DNA of 34,878 nucleotides from an uncultured Caulobacteraceae bacterium (GTDB lineage: Bacteria > Pseudomonadota > Alphaproteobacteria > Caulobacterales > Caulobacteraceae), in assembly GCA_903923135.1 (NCBI GenBank), contig CAIXWN010000077.1, positions 1-34,878 on the forward strand, read 5' to 3'. Position 1 is the first letter of the stretch; every line of letters starts with the position of its first letter. The notes under the pieces are model-generated. The model saw nothing but the letters and a program-made list of their open reading frames with translations. It did no database searches and had not been told where the DNA came from. The position numbers and the translations under genes were made by a program. Shown here in pieces: positions 1-7,194 of this stretch.

Positions 1-1183
1 CGCCGGCGTAGGCGTAGAGCCGCACGTCCAATTTGCGGTCCTGCGGGTCGCCATCCACCTTCACCCGGCGCTGGCTGGGGGCGGCGAAGTCCTGCGCCAC
101 ATAGTCGCCACGCAGAATTTCAGCCCAGACGCGGTGGGTCAGCTTGTCTCCGCGATAGACCGCCTTGCCCGCGTGGCCGCCCGCTGGCTTGAAGAACAGG
201 CCCTTGCGGGACGCCCAGAGCTCCTCGGAGGCTTCCGCCGTGACAAGGCGGGTGCGCGGCAGGCCGGCCAGGGCGGCGCGCAGGCTGGGATCGACGCCGA
301 GCGCCTCCAGTCGCGCCGGATCCGACAGCAGCGTCAGATTGCGCTTGTCGGCCAGCAGGGCATGGTTGTGCGGGTTGGGCGTGACCACCGCGGCGTCCTG
401 CAGCCAGGCCTGCCGAATCGCCGCGGCCGCCGGCGTGGCGAAGGCGAAATCGACCCATCGGTTGTAGACGAGGTCGATGGGCAGTTCGCCAAGACGCAGG
501 CGGCCGCCTGAATAGCTCAGCGCCGAGGGATCGGCGATCACCACCCTGGCGCCCCGACGTTCCAGCACGGCCCGCGTCTGCAGGAACTCCGGATAGAGAT
601 ATTGCCCCTCGGGCGTCTCGTCGACGATGGCGATCACCGCTGGCGCGCCCTCGCGGCCCTGGAGGCGCCACTCGGCCAGGAACATCGCCCAGACCGCCTC
701 CTCGAAGCGGGCCAGGGGTGGTGGCCGGCTGATCGCCGCCACCTCCGGGCAGCACGCGGCCTGGGCCTGGCCCAGCAGGGCGTTGAGGAAGGCTCCGCCG
801 GCGTTGGTGTTCACCTCGATCAGCCGGGGGCCCTGCGGGGTCAGATGGAAGTCGTAGCCCATGAAGACGCCGCGTGGGCCGGGGTCGGTCAGGGCCACAG
901 GCGGAGCCCAGGCCAGGGCCGCCGCCGCCCAGGCGGGCAGGCGACTGATCGCATCGATCGTCCTGGCGACGGCGCTCATGGCGTCGAGGTCTGACCGGGC
1001 AAGGAAGACCGGCGTGCTGGAGAACAGGCCGGATCGTTCGGAGGCGATCGACCCGCCCTGGACGAGGCTGGCGTCGCTGCGGGCGAGGGCGCTCCAGACC
1101 TGCGCCGGCTCGACATCTATGCAGAAACAGTCGTGGTTGAGCCGGCCTTCCACGGAGAGCGGCGGGCCGATGGCGGGGGGCAC
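1..1183 (-). CDS. ATP-grasp-like protein, possibly circularly permuted (3' end outside window)
   Basis: This open frame of 394 codons reads from a GTG at 1183 off the left edge, so the C-terminus is missing. About residues 122-140 hold a GYDFHLTP...LIEVNTNAGG stretch, like the metal-binding E-x-N strand of ATP-grasp enzymes. Near the visible end comes LFFKPAGGHAGKAV, like the ATP-binding Lys plus glycine loop, then VAQDF. In ordinary ATP-grasp proteins the Lys/Gly loop precedes the E-x-N strand, so the order here suggests a circularly permuted ATP-grasp fold as in glutathionylspermidine-synthase-like proteins. That is an inference. The product would ligate a carboxylate to an amine or thiol; the substrate is unknown. 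The start follows the ArsR stop directly (TGA GCC GTG, same frame), with a GGGAG ribosome site inside the ArsR 3' end, so the two are one operon and probably translationally coupled. Confidence 0.72.
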   Translation of the reverse strand, partial: MPPAIGPPLSVEGRLNHDCFCIDVEPAQVWSALARSDASLVQGGSIASERSGLFSSTPVFLARSDLDAMSAVARTIDAISRLPAWAAAALAWAPPVALTDPGPRGVFMGYDFHLTPQGPRLIEVNTNAGGAFLNALLGQAQAACCPEVAAISRPPPLARFEEAVWAMFLAEWRLQGREGAPAVIAIVDETPEGQYLYPEFLQTRAVLERRGARVVIADPSALSYSGGRLRLGELPIDLVYNRWVDFAFATPAAAAIRQAWLQDAAVVTPNPHNHALLADKRNLTLLSDPARLEALGVDPSLRAALAGLPRTRLVTAEASEELWASRKGLFFKPAGGHAGKAVYRGDKLTHRVWAEILRGDYVAQDFAAPSQRRVKVDGDPQDRKLDVRLYAYAG

Positions 1184-1186
1184 GGC

Positions 1187-1540
1187 TCAGGGTCTCCCGC
1201 CGGGGCCGGGGCAGCAGGTCGCCACCAGCGCCCCGATCTCGAGGGTAAGGCTGCGCAGCCTGGCCAGCACCGCCGGCCCGTCGATCTCGTAGTAGACGTG
1301 CCGCCCGTCCTGATCGGCGAACACCACCCCGGCGTCCCTGAGAATCTGAAGGTGCCGCGAGATCACCGACCGATCCTGGTCGAAGGGGGCGGCGATCGTC
1401 GCCACGTCGGCCCGGCCGATCTGGATCATCCGCGTCAGGATGTCCGCCCGGACCGGCTCGCACAGCGCGCGTAAGAAGGCGGTGTCGAGCGCGCCGGAGA
1501 CCCGGCAGGCCGCCTCGCGGCGGAGAGTCGTCGTGTCCAT
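1187..1540 (-). CDS. ArsR-family transcriptional regulator
   Basis: A small winged-helix repressor of about 117 residues. The N-terminal helix LCEPVRADILTRM, the recognition helix DRSVISRHLQILRDAG and the wing DGRHVYYEI are the standard ArsR/SmtB layout. The helix before the recognition helix lacks the classic ELCVCDL metal motif. A Cys-Cys pair lies near the C-terminus (ATCCPG) and one Cys near the N-terminus (EAACR), so a thiol or metal ligand is possible but of a non-standard kind. The ATG at 1540 is chosen because it has GAGG just upstream and leaves the operator palindrome (1548-1571) free. A GTG at 1567 would put the palindrome inside the gene. It lies immediately upstream of, and in frame with, the ATP-grasp gene it probably controls. 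Confidence 0.88.
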   Translation of the reverse strand: MDTTTLRREAACRVSGALDTAFLRALCEPVRADILTRMIQIGRADVATIAAPFDQDRSVISRHLQILRDAGVVFADQDGRHVYYEIDGPAVLARLRSLTLEIGALVATCCPGPGGRP

Positions 1541-1547
1541 CCGCCTC

Positions 1548-1571
1548 ATATGTGCATACTGGCGCACATAT
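1548..1571. promoter_or_regulatory. Putative ArsR operator palindrome
   Basis: ATATGTGC (1548-1555) and GCACATAT (1564-1571) form perfect 8-bp arms with an 8-bp spacer, 8 bases upstream of the ArsR ATG. AT-rich inverted repeats of this kind are typical ArsR/SmtB autoregulatory sites, and this one stands out in a very GC-rich context. Confidence 0.6.
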
Positions 1572-1644
1572 CAAGAGACGGCCCCTCGCGTTCACCGGAC
1601 CTGACGAAAACGGGACGTCCCGACGCCGATCCGCCCGACCCGAC

Positions 1645-2457
1645 CTACGGGGCGGCTGACTTGTTGTCCCAATACCGTTGGGTGGGACGCGCCGCCACGA
1701 CGAGGTTCACATAGTAGGCGCGCTCGCTCTGAGCCTGGCTTTCGTCGGCGGGGGCGGCGTTTGCGGCGCCGACGTCTTGCCAGGCCCGGCGCGAATTGCG
1801 GATCGACACATCGGCGTAGGCATCGTCGGTCTCGAGCTCGAAGGGGCTCATGTCGATGATCCGGGCGCGAGGGTCCAGGAACGCGGCCCGGGCGGCGTCG
1901 TAGGAAACGATCGGACGCCGGTAGGGCGCGGCCCCCATTGCCTGGCCCTCGACAAAAAACGGACTGACCCGCCGGCCGGGTTCAGGATCGGACGCCGACA
2001 TCGGATGGAACCCAGCCTCGACGAACCAGAAGTTCAGCCGCCTCGCCGCGGCGAGCGCCTCCGCGAGGGTCAACAGCCGGTTCTGGGCCTGGATCTGAAA
2101 GGAATCGATCACGCGGTTCGATGCCGGGGCGGTGGAGATGACCTCCAGGATATTGTCGCCGCCGATGTCGTCGAGCCTCAGTTCGCGGCCCTTGTGGAGA
2201 AAGATGAAGTCGAAGCGCCCGCCCACGGCGATCGCCTCCCAGCCCGGTCCGCCGCTGATTGACGGGCGGGCCAGTCGCAGACCGCTGGCGGCCTGAAGCG
2301 ACAGGGCGTGGTTCTTGAGCGGATAGGTCGACCCTGTCCTCAACTGATCGACAGTCATGCCAATGGCGACCCGCACCGTGGGCCGCGCCGGGGCGGGGCC
2401 ATGACACGCGCCGCCGGACAACAGCGGCAGGATCAGCAGCCATCCCGCCCACCTCAT
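1645..2457 (-). CDS. Exported hypothetical protein, possible lipoprotein
   Basis: About 270 residues with an N-terminal hydrophobic segment ([15 protein letters not shown]) followed by ACHGPAPA. The Cys could be a lipobox Cys, but the -3 residue is Gly, so lipidation is uncertain and signal peptidase I cleavage is possible. The rest is soluble and mixed alpha/beta, without a motif I recognise. Conserved-looking stretches are [22 protein letters not shown] and [21 protein letters not shown]. It could be a periplasmic solute-binding-like protein, but nothing proves this. The start is ATG 2457 or the adjacent GTG 2460, with GAGG a few bases before. The gene diverges from trmD across a 50-base gap and is followed after about 100 bases by the arsR operator. 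Confidence 0.75.
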   Translation of the reverse strand: MRWAGWLLILPLLSGGACHGPAPARPTVRVAIGMTVDQLRTGSTYPLKNHALSLQAASGLRLARPSISGGPGWEAIAVGGRFDFIFLHKGRELRLDDIGGDNILEVISTAPASNRVIDSFQIQAQNRLLTLAEALAAARRLNFWFVEAGFHPMSASDPEPGRRVSPFFVEGQAMGAAPYRRPIVSYDAARAAFLDPRARIIDMSPFELETDDAYADVSIRNSRRAWQDVGAANAAPADESQAQSERAYYVNLVVAARPTQRYWDNKSAAP

Positions 2458-2474
2458 CACGATCCGCCACCTCG

Positions 2475-2500
2475 TTATCGTCTGCCGATCCGCCTATATC
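2475..2500 (+). promoter_or_regulatory. Putative trmD promoter (Caulobacter type), leaderless
   Basis: TTATCGT (2475-2481), an 11-base spacer, then CCTATATC (2493-2500). The latter matches 7 of 8 positions of the Caulobacter housekeeping -10 GCTANAWC; the -35 is weaker. Transcription would begin about 2507-2508, at the trmD ATG, and no Shine-Dalgarno sequence precedes that ATG. Confidence 0.45.
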
Positions 2501-2507
2501 GCTTGCC

Positions 2508-3227
2508 ATGTCCTTCACCGCCACTGTCCTGACCATGTTCCCCGACGCCTTTCCCGGGCCGCTGGGTGTGTCGCTGATCGGCACAGCCTGGCGGGAGCAG
2601 TCACTCTGGCGGCTGGAGACTGTGGACATCCGGGCCTTTTCCAAGGATAAGCGCGGCTTCCTGGACGACACCCCCGCCGGAGGTGGGCCCGGACAGGTCA
2701 TGCGGGCGGACGTCATCGCTTCGGCGCTGGACAGCGTGGAGGCGGACGGCCGGCCGTTTCTGTATATGAGCGCCCGGGGAAGGCCCCTGACCCAGGCGCG
2801 CGTTAAGGCCTGGTCCCAGGCGCCGGGGCTGGTCGTTCTGTGCGGCCGGTTCGAGGGGGTGGACCAGCGGGTGCTCGACGCCCGCGGGTTCGAGGAGGTC
2901 TCGGTCGGAGACGCTGTGCTCGCCGGTGGCGAGGCGGCGGCTCTGGTGGTTATCGAGGCCTGTGTGCGGCTGCTGCCCGGCGTATTGGGCGAGGCGGCCA
3001 GTCTGAGCGAAGAGAGTTTCGAGGACCATCTCCTCGAACAACCGCAGTTCACCAGGCCGCGGACGTTCGAGGGGCGCGATATTCCCGATGTGCTGCTGTC
3101 GGGCCACCACGCAGAGGTGGCCAGATGGCGCAGGGCGCAACGGGAGCAGACGACGCGGGAGCGGCGGCCGGATCTTTGGGCGGCGCATCTCGCCAATCAA
3201 CAGGCAAAGGGCGACAAAGCCCAGTAA
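2508..3227 (+). CDS. trmD: tRNA (guanine-37-N1)-methyltransferase TrmD
   Basis: A SPOUT-fold methyltransferase that puts the m1G37 modification next to the anticodon and prevents +1 frameshifting. It acts as a cytoplasmic dimer using S-adenosylmethionine. Family hallmarks seen: GGGPGQVMR at residues 58-66, [10 protein letters not shown] at 113-122, [11 protein letters not shown] at 132-142 in the trefoil-knot cofactor site, and a late segment with [21 protein letters not shown]. At 239 residues it is normal full length. rplS follows after 21 bases, the classic pairing. rimM and rpsP, usually just upstream, are absent; a divergent exported-protein gene sits there instead. No ribosome site precedes the ATG, and a -10 element ends 7 bases before it, which points to a leaderless transcript. 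Confidence 0.97.
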   Translation: MSFTATVLTMFPDAFPGPLGVSLIGTAWREQSLWRLETVDIRAFSKDKRGFLDDTPAGGGPGQVMRADVIASALDSVEADGRPFLYMSARGRPLTQARVKAWSQAPGLVVLCGRFEGVDQRVLDARGFEEVSVGDAVLAGGEAAALVVIEACVRLLPGVLGEAASLSEESFEDHLLEQPQFTRPRTFEGRDIPDVLLSGHHAEVARWRRAQREQTTRERRPDLWAAHLANQQAKGDKAQ

Positions 3228-3248
3228 CATGAAGGACTTGTACATCAG

Positions 3249-3641
3249 ATGAACGTGATTCAAGAGCTCGAGAACGAAGAAGTCGCCCGCCTGCTCGAAG
3301 GCAAGAAGATCCCCTATTTCCAGGCCGGCGACACCCTGCGCGTCAACGTCAAGATCAAAGAAGGCGAGCGCGAACGCGTTCAGGCCTACGAGGGCGTGTG
3401 CATCGCCCGCTCGGGCGGTGGCCTGCAGGAGAACTTCACCGTTCGCAAGATCAGCTTCGGCGAAGGCGTGGAGCGGGTCTTCCCGGTCCTCTCGCCGATG
3501 ATCGAATCCATTGAGGTCAAGCGTCGCGGCGCCGTGCGGCGCGCCAAGCTCTATTATCTGCGCGATCGTCGCGGCAAGTCGGCCCGTATCGCCGAGCGCA
3601 CCAGCGGCAACATGGGCAAGAACGACTCGTCCGAAGGCTAG
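3249..3641 (+). CDS. rplS: 50S ribosomal protein L19
   Basis: 130 residues. L19 sits at the 30S/50S interface. The sequence begins [11 protein letters not shown] and contains [35 protein letters not shown] and [17 protein letters not shown], then [24 protein letters not shown], all diagnostic of bacterial L19. The C-terminal tail ([10 protein letters not shown]) is a short variable extension. An AAGGA motif lies about 13 bases before the ATG, a slightly long spacing. The gene lies 21 bases after trmD and is almost certainly cotranscribed with it. The terminator at 3708-3741 closes the transcript. Confidence 0.98.
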   Translation: MNVIQELENEEVARLLEGKKIPYFQAGDTLRVNVKIKEGERERVQAYEGVCIARSGGGLQENFTVRKISFGEGVERVFPVLSPMIESIEVKRRGAVRRAKLYYLRDRRGKSARIAERTSGNMGKNDSSEG

Positions 3642-3707
3642 GGTGGGGCCGCAAGCGGGCACCGGTCCTCAGAGCGGGTCCCGCCGCGCGTCACCGCACC
3701 GAAACGA

Positions 3708-3741
3708 AAACGCCGCGCCGGGTGGACCGGGCGCGGCGTTT
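3708..3741. terminator. Bidirectional intrinsic terminator
   Basis: AAACGCCGCGCC (3708-3719) pairs perfectly with GGCGCGGCGTTT (3730-3741) around a 10-base loop. The stem is GC-rich, with A-run and T-run flanks, so it can end both the trmD-rplS transcript (plus) and the convergent gene at 3768-4157 (minus). Confidence 0.8.
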
Positions 3742-3767
3742 CTGCGTCAAGGAACGGCGGCGAAGAT

Positions 3768-4157
3768 CTAAGGGCTGGCGGGAGGGCCGCTGGAGCCGGA
3801 GCTGGCCGCAACGCCGCCGCCGATCGCGCCGGCCACGGCCAGGCCGCCGAGGATATAGCCGGTGTTGCCGCCGCCCACCTGGCTGAGCTGCCTGCCGGCG
3901 GTCTTCGCGCCAAGGTCGCCGGCGCACTTACGCACGCAGACATTGAGATATTCGTCATGGGTCTGGCCGGCGGTGGCGTGATTGCCCACCAGGTCCTGCC
4001 AGCGGACCTCGCAGAAGCTGTGGGTGCGATCGCTGAACGAGGCGTCGGCCTCGCTCGGCTGCCGCGCCGGGCACGTCGAAACCGCGCCCTGGGCGGCCGA
4101 CGCCTGACCAGCCGCAGCCAGGACCAGGGCGAAAGCGGCGACGAAGACCTTGTTCAT
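3768..4157 (-). CDS. Small exported hypothetical protein with four cysteines
   Basis: 129 residues with a clean signal peptide (MNKVFVAAFALVLAAAGQASA, cleavage after ASA expected). The mature part carries four Cys (STCPAR, SFCEVRW, NVCVRKCAG), which could form two disulfides in the periplasm. A second hydrophobic Gly/Ala segment (TGYILGGLAVAGAIGGGVAAS) near the C-terminus may be a membrane anchor, and the tail is Ser/Gly/Pro. I do not recognise the family. An AGGA sits 9 bases before the ATG at 4157. It stands alone, converges on rplS and shares its terminator. Confidence 0.75.
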   Translation of the reverse strand: MNKVFVAAFALVLAAAGQASAAQGAVSTCPARQPSEADASFSDRTHSFCEVRWQDLVGNHATAGQTHDEYLNVCVRKCAGDLGAKTAGRQLSQVGGGNTGYILGGLAVAGAIGGGVAASSGSSGPPASP

Positions 4158-4282
4158 TGTCGTGCATCCTGGCGCGAGACTTGATGCCTCCTGTGTTACA
4201 TACCCCAGTCGCAGCCATTCATCAATTCGAGGGGTCTTCCGGCGAACCGGCCCGGGGTCGGCGGCGCCTTCATTTCAGGCCC

Positions 4283-5500
4283 ATGCAGACCGCTCCGCTC
4301 AAATCAGCCCACTTCGCCGTCAGACTCGGCGCCAGGGCCGTCGTGGTCACCGGCATCTATGTGGCGGCGGCGGCGGCGATTCTACTCACACTGTTCCTGC
4401 TCCGGGGCGTCGTTTCGCCGATCGTGCTGCGCGGCGTTCTGGGATTCGTCTTCGTGGCCGCCCTGTCCGGGGGGCTTGAGCCGGGCACGGTCAAGGCCGC
4501 AGCGCTGGGCCCGGGCGGTGTCGACCTGGCGGCCCCCGTCGCCTATCTGACCGCCGGGGCGCTGAAGGCGCTTGTCGCCTCGCCGGTCCTGGCGGCTCTC
4601 TGGCGGTTCGCCGATCCGAGCGCGGATCCGGCCGTGCTGGTCTGGCTGCCGCTCATCGCCGTCGCCGGGTTCTGCGCCACCGACATGCGGGTGCTGCTCG
4701 ACCTCAAGGGCCGCTACGGCCTGGCCATCGCCCTTAAACAGGGGAGTCTCGCCGGAGGCGTGGTCATCGTCGGAGCCCTGGCGGCGCTGAAGGCGCCCCT
4801 GTTCTGGGCTGTCGGCGTCGCCACCCTGGCCCGCCTCGCCCTTCTGGCGCCGGCGCTTTGGCGTGGCCCGGTGGCTGCACTCACGCCCGCCGTGCGCCGG
4901 CTTCTGGGCGACCGCCGCTGGCTCGAACTAGCCGCCGTCTCGGTGATCGCCGCCGCCAGTGGCTCTGCGGACCGGGTCTTCGGTCTGCGTTACCTCAGCC
5001 CGGCGGCCTATGCCGGCTACTATCTGACGTTCGAGCTGTTCAGCAAATTCTGGCTGATTCCCTATGTGATCGGACCGATCCTGTTCGCCCGGCAGGCCGC
5101 CGGCGAGCGCAGCGGCCGCTTCATCGGCGGCGCCTGGGCCTTTACCGCCCTGGCGGGCCTGGCGTTCCTGATCGCCGCCGCCGCGCTCATGCGCCTGGCC
5201 CCAGGCCCGCTGACCCGGCTCACCGGTATTTCCTTCGGCCCGGCCACCCTGGTCTTCGCCGCCGGCGTTGTGGTGGGCAGCTTCACCCAGCTGCGCATGG
5301 CCCAGATACAGGGGGCCGGGGCCTCGCGGCGGGCGGCGGGGATCAGCGCCGTCAGCGCGGTGTTTTCCATCCTGCTGTTCTATCTCGCCGCCCGGTCCTA
5401 TGGCGCCGAGGGTCTGCTGATCGCCTGGCTGGTCAAGTCGCTGGTGGAACTGGCCCTCACCCTGGCGCCCTTGCGCCCCCGCCGGGTTTCTGGAACGTGA
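4283..5500 (+). CDS. Polysaccharide flippase-like membrane protein (MOP superfamily)
   Basis: About 405 residues and almost entirely hydrophobic, with some ten to twelve predicted membrane segments. Examples are VVTGIYVAAAAAILLTLFLL near the N-terminus, ELAAVSVIAAASGSADRVFGL in the middle and a VFSILLFYLAARSYGAEGLLIAWL pair at the end. The central SADRVFGLRYLSPAAYAGYY is the D-x-x-x-L...L-x-x-x-x-x-G-x-Y pattern of Wzx/MurJ-like flippases that move lipid-linked glycans across the inner membrane. The frame is open upstream to 4157, but the ATG at 4283 gives the normal cytoplasmic N-terminus. Downstream DUF268 and glycosyltransferase genes fit a glycan-export role. The exact substrate cannot be read from the sequence. 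Confidence 0.75.
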   Translation: MQTAPLKSAHFAVRLGARAVVVTGIYVAAAAAILLTLFLLRGVVSPIVLRGVLGFVFVAALSGGLEPGTVKAAALGPGGVDLAAPVAYLTAGALKALVASPVLAALWRFADPSADPAVLVWLPLIAVAGFCATDMRVLLDLKGRYGLAIALKQGSLAGGVVIVGALAALKAPLFWAVGVATLARLALLAPALWRGPVAALTPAVRRLLGDRRWLELAAVSVIAAASGSADRVFGLRYLSPAAYAGYYLTFELFSKFWLIPYVIGPILFARQAAGERSGRFIGGAWAFTALAGLAFLIAAAALMRLAPGPLTRLTGISFGPATLVFAAGVVVGSFTQLRMAQIQGAGASRRAAGISAVSAVFSILLFYLAARSYGAEGLLIAWLVKSLVELALTLAPLRPRRVSGT

Positions 5501-5570
5501 GATCGCAGGGTCACCGCCAACGCGGGGAGGCGGCGCGGCCCGGCCGCCGGGTTGTGACGGGAGTGGATGC

Positions 5571-6359
5571 GTGGGCGGAAAACCGGGTCGGAAGCCTCTG
5601 CTCAGGATGCTCGGCGCCGCCCTGATCCCGCTGGGCCTGGATCCCCGCCGATGGCTCGATCTGCGCCAAGCGCCGCGCTTTCTGCGCGATCGGCGGCGAT
5701 TTCGCGCGGCTGGCGGGCGCATCGATCGGCTGACCCCCATCCTTTCGGACTACGCTGCCGAAGCCGGCGAGGCCCGCGGGCACTACTTCCACCAGGACCT
5801 GCTTGTCGCCACCCTCATCCAGGCCGCAGCGCCGGCGCGGCACATCGACGTGGGCAGTCGGATCGACGGCTTCGTCGCCCATCTGGCGGCGTTCCGAGAG
5901 GTGGAGGTGCTGGACGTGCGTCCGCTGCGGCTTGAGCACAGCCGGATATCGTTCCTGCAGCGTGACCTCACCCGCGCCGACGACGAGCTCCGGGAAGTCA
6001 CCGACTCGCTGTCCTGCCTCCACGCGCTGGAACACTTCGGACTCGGACGATATGGCGATCCCATCGATCCCCAGGGGCACCTGAAAGGGTTCAGCGCCCT
6101 CACCGCCATGCTGAAACCCGGCGGCATGCTCTATCTGAGCGTGCCCATCGGCCGCGCCGGCGTCTATTTCAACGCGCACCGGGTCTTCGAACCGGCCGAT
6201 CCCCTGGCCTGGGCGTCTGGCCGGCTGGACCTTGTCCGCTTCGACTACGTCGATGACGACGGCGCCCTGCACACACAGCAGACGGTCGGCGCCGTCCCTG
6301 ACCTGGACTACGGCTGCGGAATCTACTCCCTGCGCAGGATCGCCGACGATGACCGATAG
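5571..6359 (+). CDS. DUF268 family protein, methyltransferase-like
   Basis: 262 residues. The YFHQDLLVATLIQ, RHIDVGSRIDGFVAHLAAFREVEVLDVRPL and SCLHALEHFGLGRYGDPIDPQGHLKG segments are what I know as the DUF268 family. The fold resembles class I SAM methyltransferases: a Rossmann-like D-V-G-S loop at about residues 93-96, an acidic end of strand 2 (VEVLDVRP) and a late LKPGGMLYLSVPIG strand. No reaction is established for the family. These proteins are often found in O-antigen and capsule clusters. It starts with GTG at 5571 behind a GGGAG (5559-5563), 70 bases after the flippase. Its 3' end overlaps the next gene by 11 bases. Confidence 0.82.
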   Translation: MGGKPGRKPLLRMLGAALIPLGLDPRRWLDLRQAPRFLRDRRRFRAAGGRIDRLTPILSDYAAEAGEARGHYFHQDLLVATLIQAAAPARHIDVGSRIDGFVAHLAAFREVEVLDVRPLRLEHSRISFLQRDLTRADDELREVTDSLSCLHALEHFGLGRYGDPIDPQGHLKGFSALTAMLKPGGMLYLSVPIGRAGVYFNAHRVFEPADPLAWASGRLDLVRFDYVDDDGALHTQQTVGAVPDLDYGCGIYSLRRIADDDR

Positions 6360-7194
6360 CGCCATCGCGATCAGCTGCGTCGTGCCGGCCTATCAGAGCG
6401 CGTCGATGATCGCACGGTGCCTGGCGTCGATCCTAGCCCAGACCGGAATCACCCCGGAGATCGTGGTGGTCGACGATTCGTCCACCCTCGATGTGCGGGC
6501 GTGTGTGGACGCGCTGGCAGTGCATCATCCGCAGATTCGCTATGCTGCGGGCGCCAGAACCGGCCGGCCGGCGGACAACTGGAATCTCGGGCTGGAGCGG
6601 GCGAGGGGTCGCTATGTGGTCCTGGTCCACCATGACGAGACCCTCATCGATCCACTGTATCTGCGCCGGGCCGTCGATCGCCTCGATGCCGGCGGCGGCG
6701 GACTGCTGGTGGCGTCACACGAACTGGCCGGAGACGGCGGCCGCAGCCGCTTCGCCCTCGTCGCAGGCCTGGCCCGCCGCCTGCGCCTGCCGCCTTGGAC
6801 GCTCTATGGCGCCAACTGGCTGGGTCCGACCGCGTCGGTGGTGTTCTCGCCCCGGGCCGACGTGCGTTTCGATCCCGACCTGACCTGGCTGGTCGACGTG
6901 GACTTCTATGCGCGCCTGCTGGCCGGCCGACAGGCCCTGCTCCGGGACGACGCCGTCAGCGTCAGGTCCCTGAGGCATCCAGACCAGATCACCGCCAGAA
7001 TCCATCCCCGGCGCCTGGCCCTCATGGAGACGCGGAGTCTGGCGGGACGGCCCGATAGGGGGCTCAGGGGCTGGCGCGGCGGCGTGCTGATCCTTTATGC
7101 GGCGCTGCGGGTCCCGCCGTGGCGGTGGTTCGACAATGACAGCCGGCCGGCTCCCGCGGGGGCGATGGCCACCCGATGGAGGATACCCCGATGA
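6349..7194 (+). CDS. Glycosyltransferase family 2
   Basis: 281 residues with a GT-A fold. The N-terminal SCVVPAYQSASMIARCLASIL, EIVVVDDSSTLD and DNWNLGLERARGRYVVLVHHDETL are the standard nucleotide-sugar binding part; the metal-binding DxD position reads HHDE, a common GT2 variant. A later LTWLVDVDFYARLL supplies the acidic catalytic-base region. A basic segment and RGGVLILYAALRVPPWRW at the end may touch the membrane. The ATG at 6349 lies inside the end of the DUF268 gene (11-base overlap), and its stop overlaps the next start (ATGA), so translation is coupled. It probably adds a sugar to the lipid-linked glycan moved by the nearby flippase. Confidence 0.88.
   Translation: MTDSAIAISCVVPAYQSASMIARCLASILAQTGITPEIVVVDDSSTLDVRACVDALAVHHPQIRYAAGARTGRPADNWNLGLERARGRYVVLVHHDETLIDPLYLRRAVDRLDAGGGGLLVASHELAGDGGRSRFALVAGLARRLRLPPWTLYGANWLGPTASVVFSPRADVRFDPDLTWLVDVDFYARLLAGRQALLRDDAVSVRSLRHPDQITARIHPRRLALMETRSLAGRPDRGLRGWRGGVLILYAALRVPPWRWFDNDSRPAPAGAMATRWRIPR

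Noticed and set aside
120-1595. Long minus-strand frame of 491 codons across the ArsR and ATP-grasp region
   Set aside because: Its product is a repetitive Arg/Pro/Gly-rich shadow, while the real ArsR and ATP-grasp frames show clear motifs.
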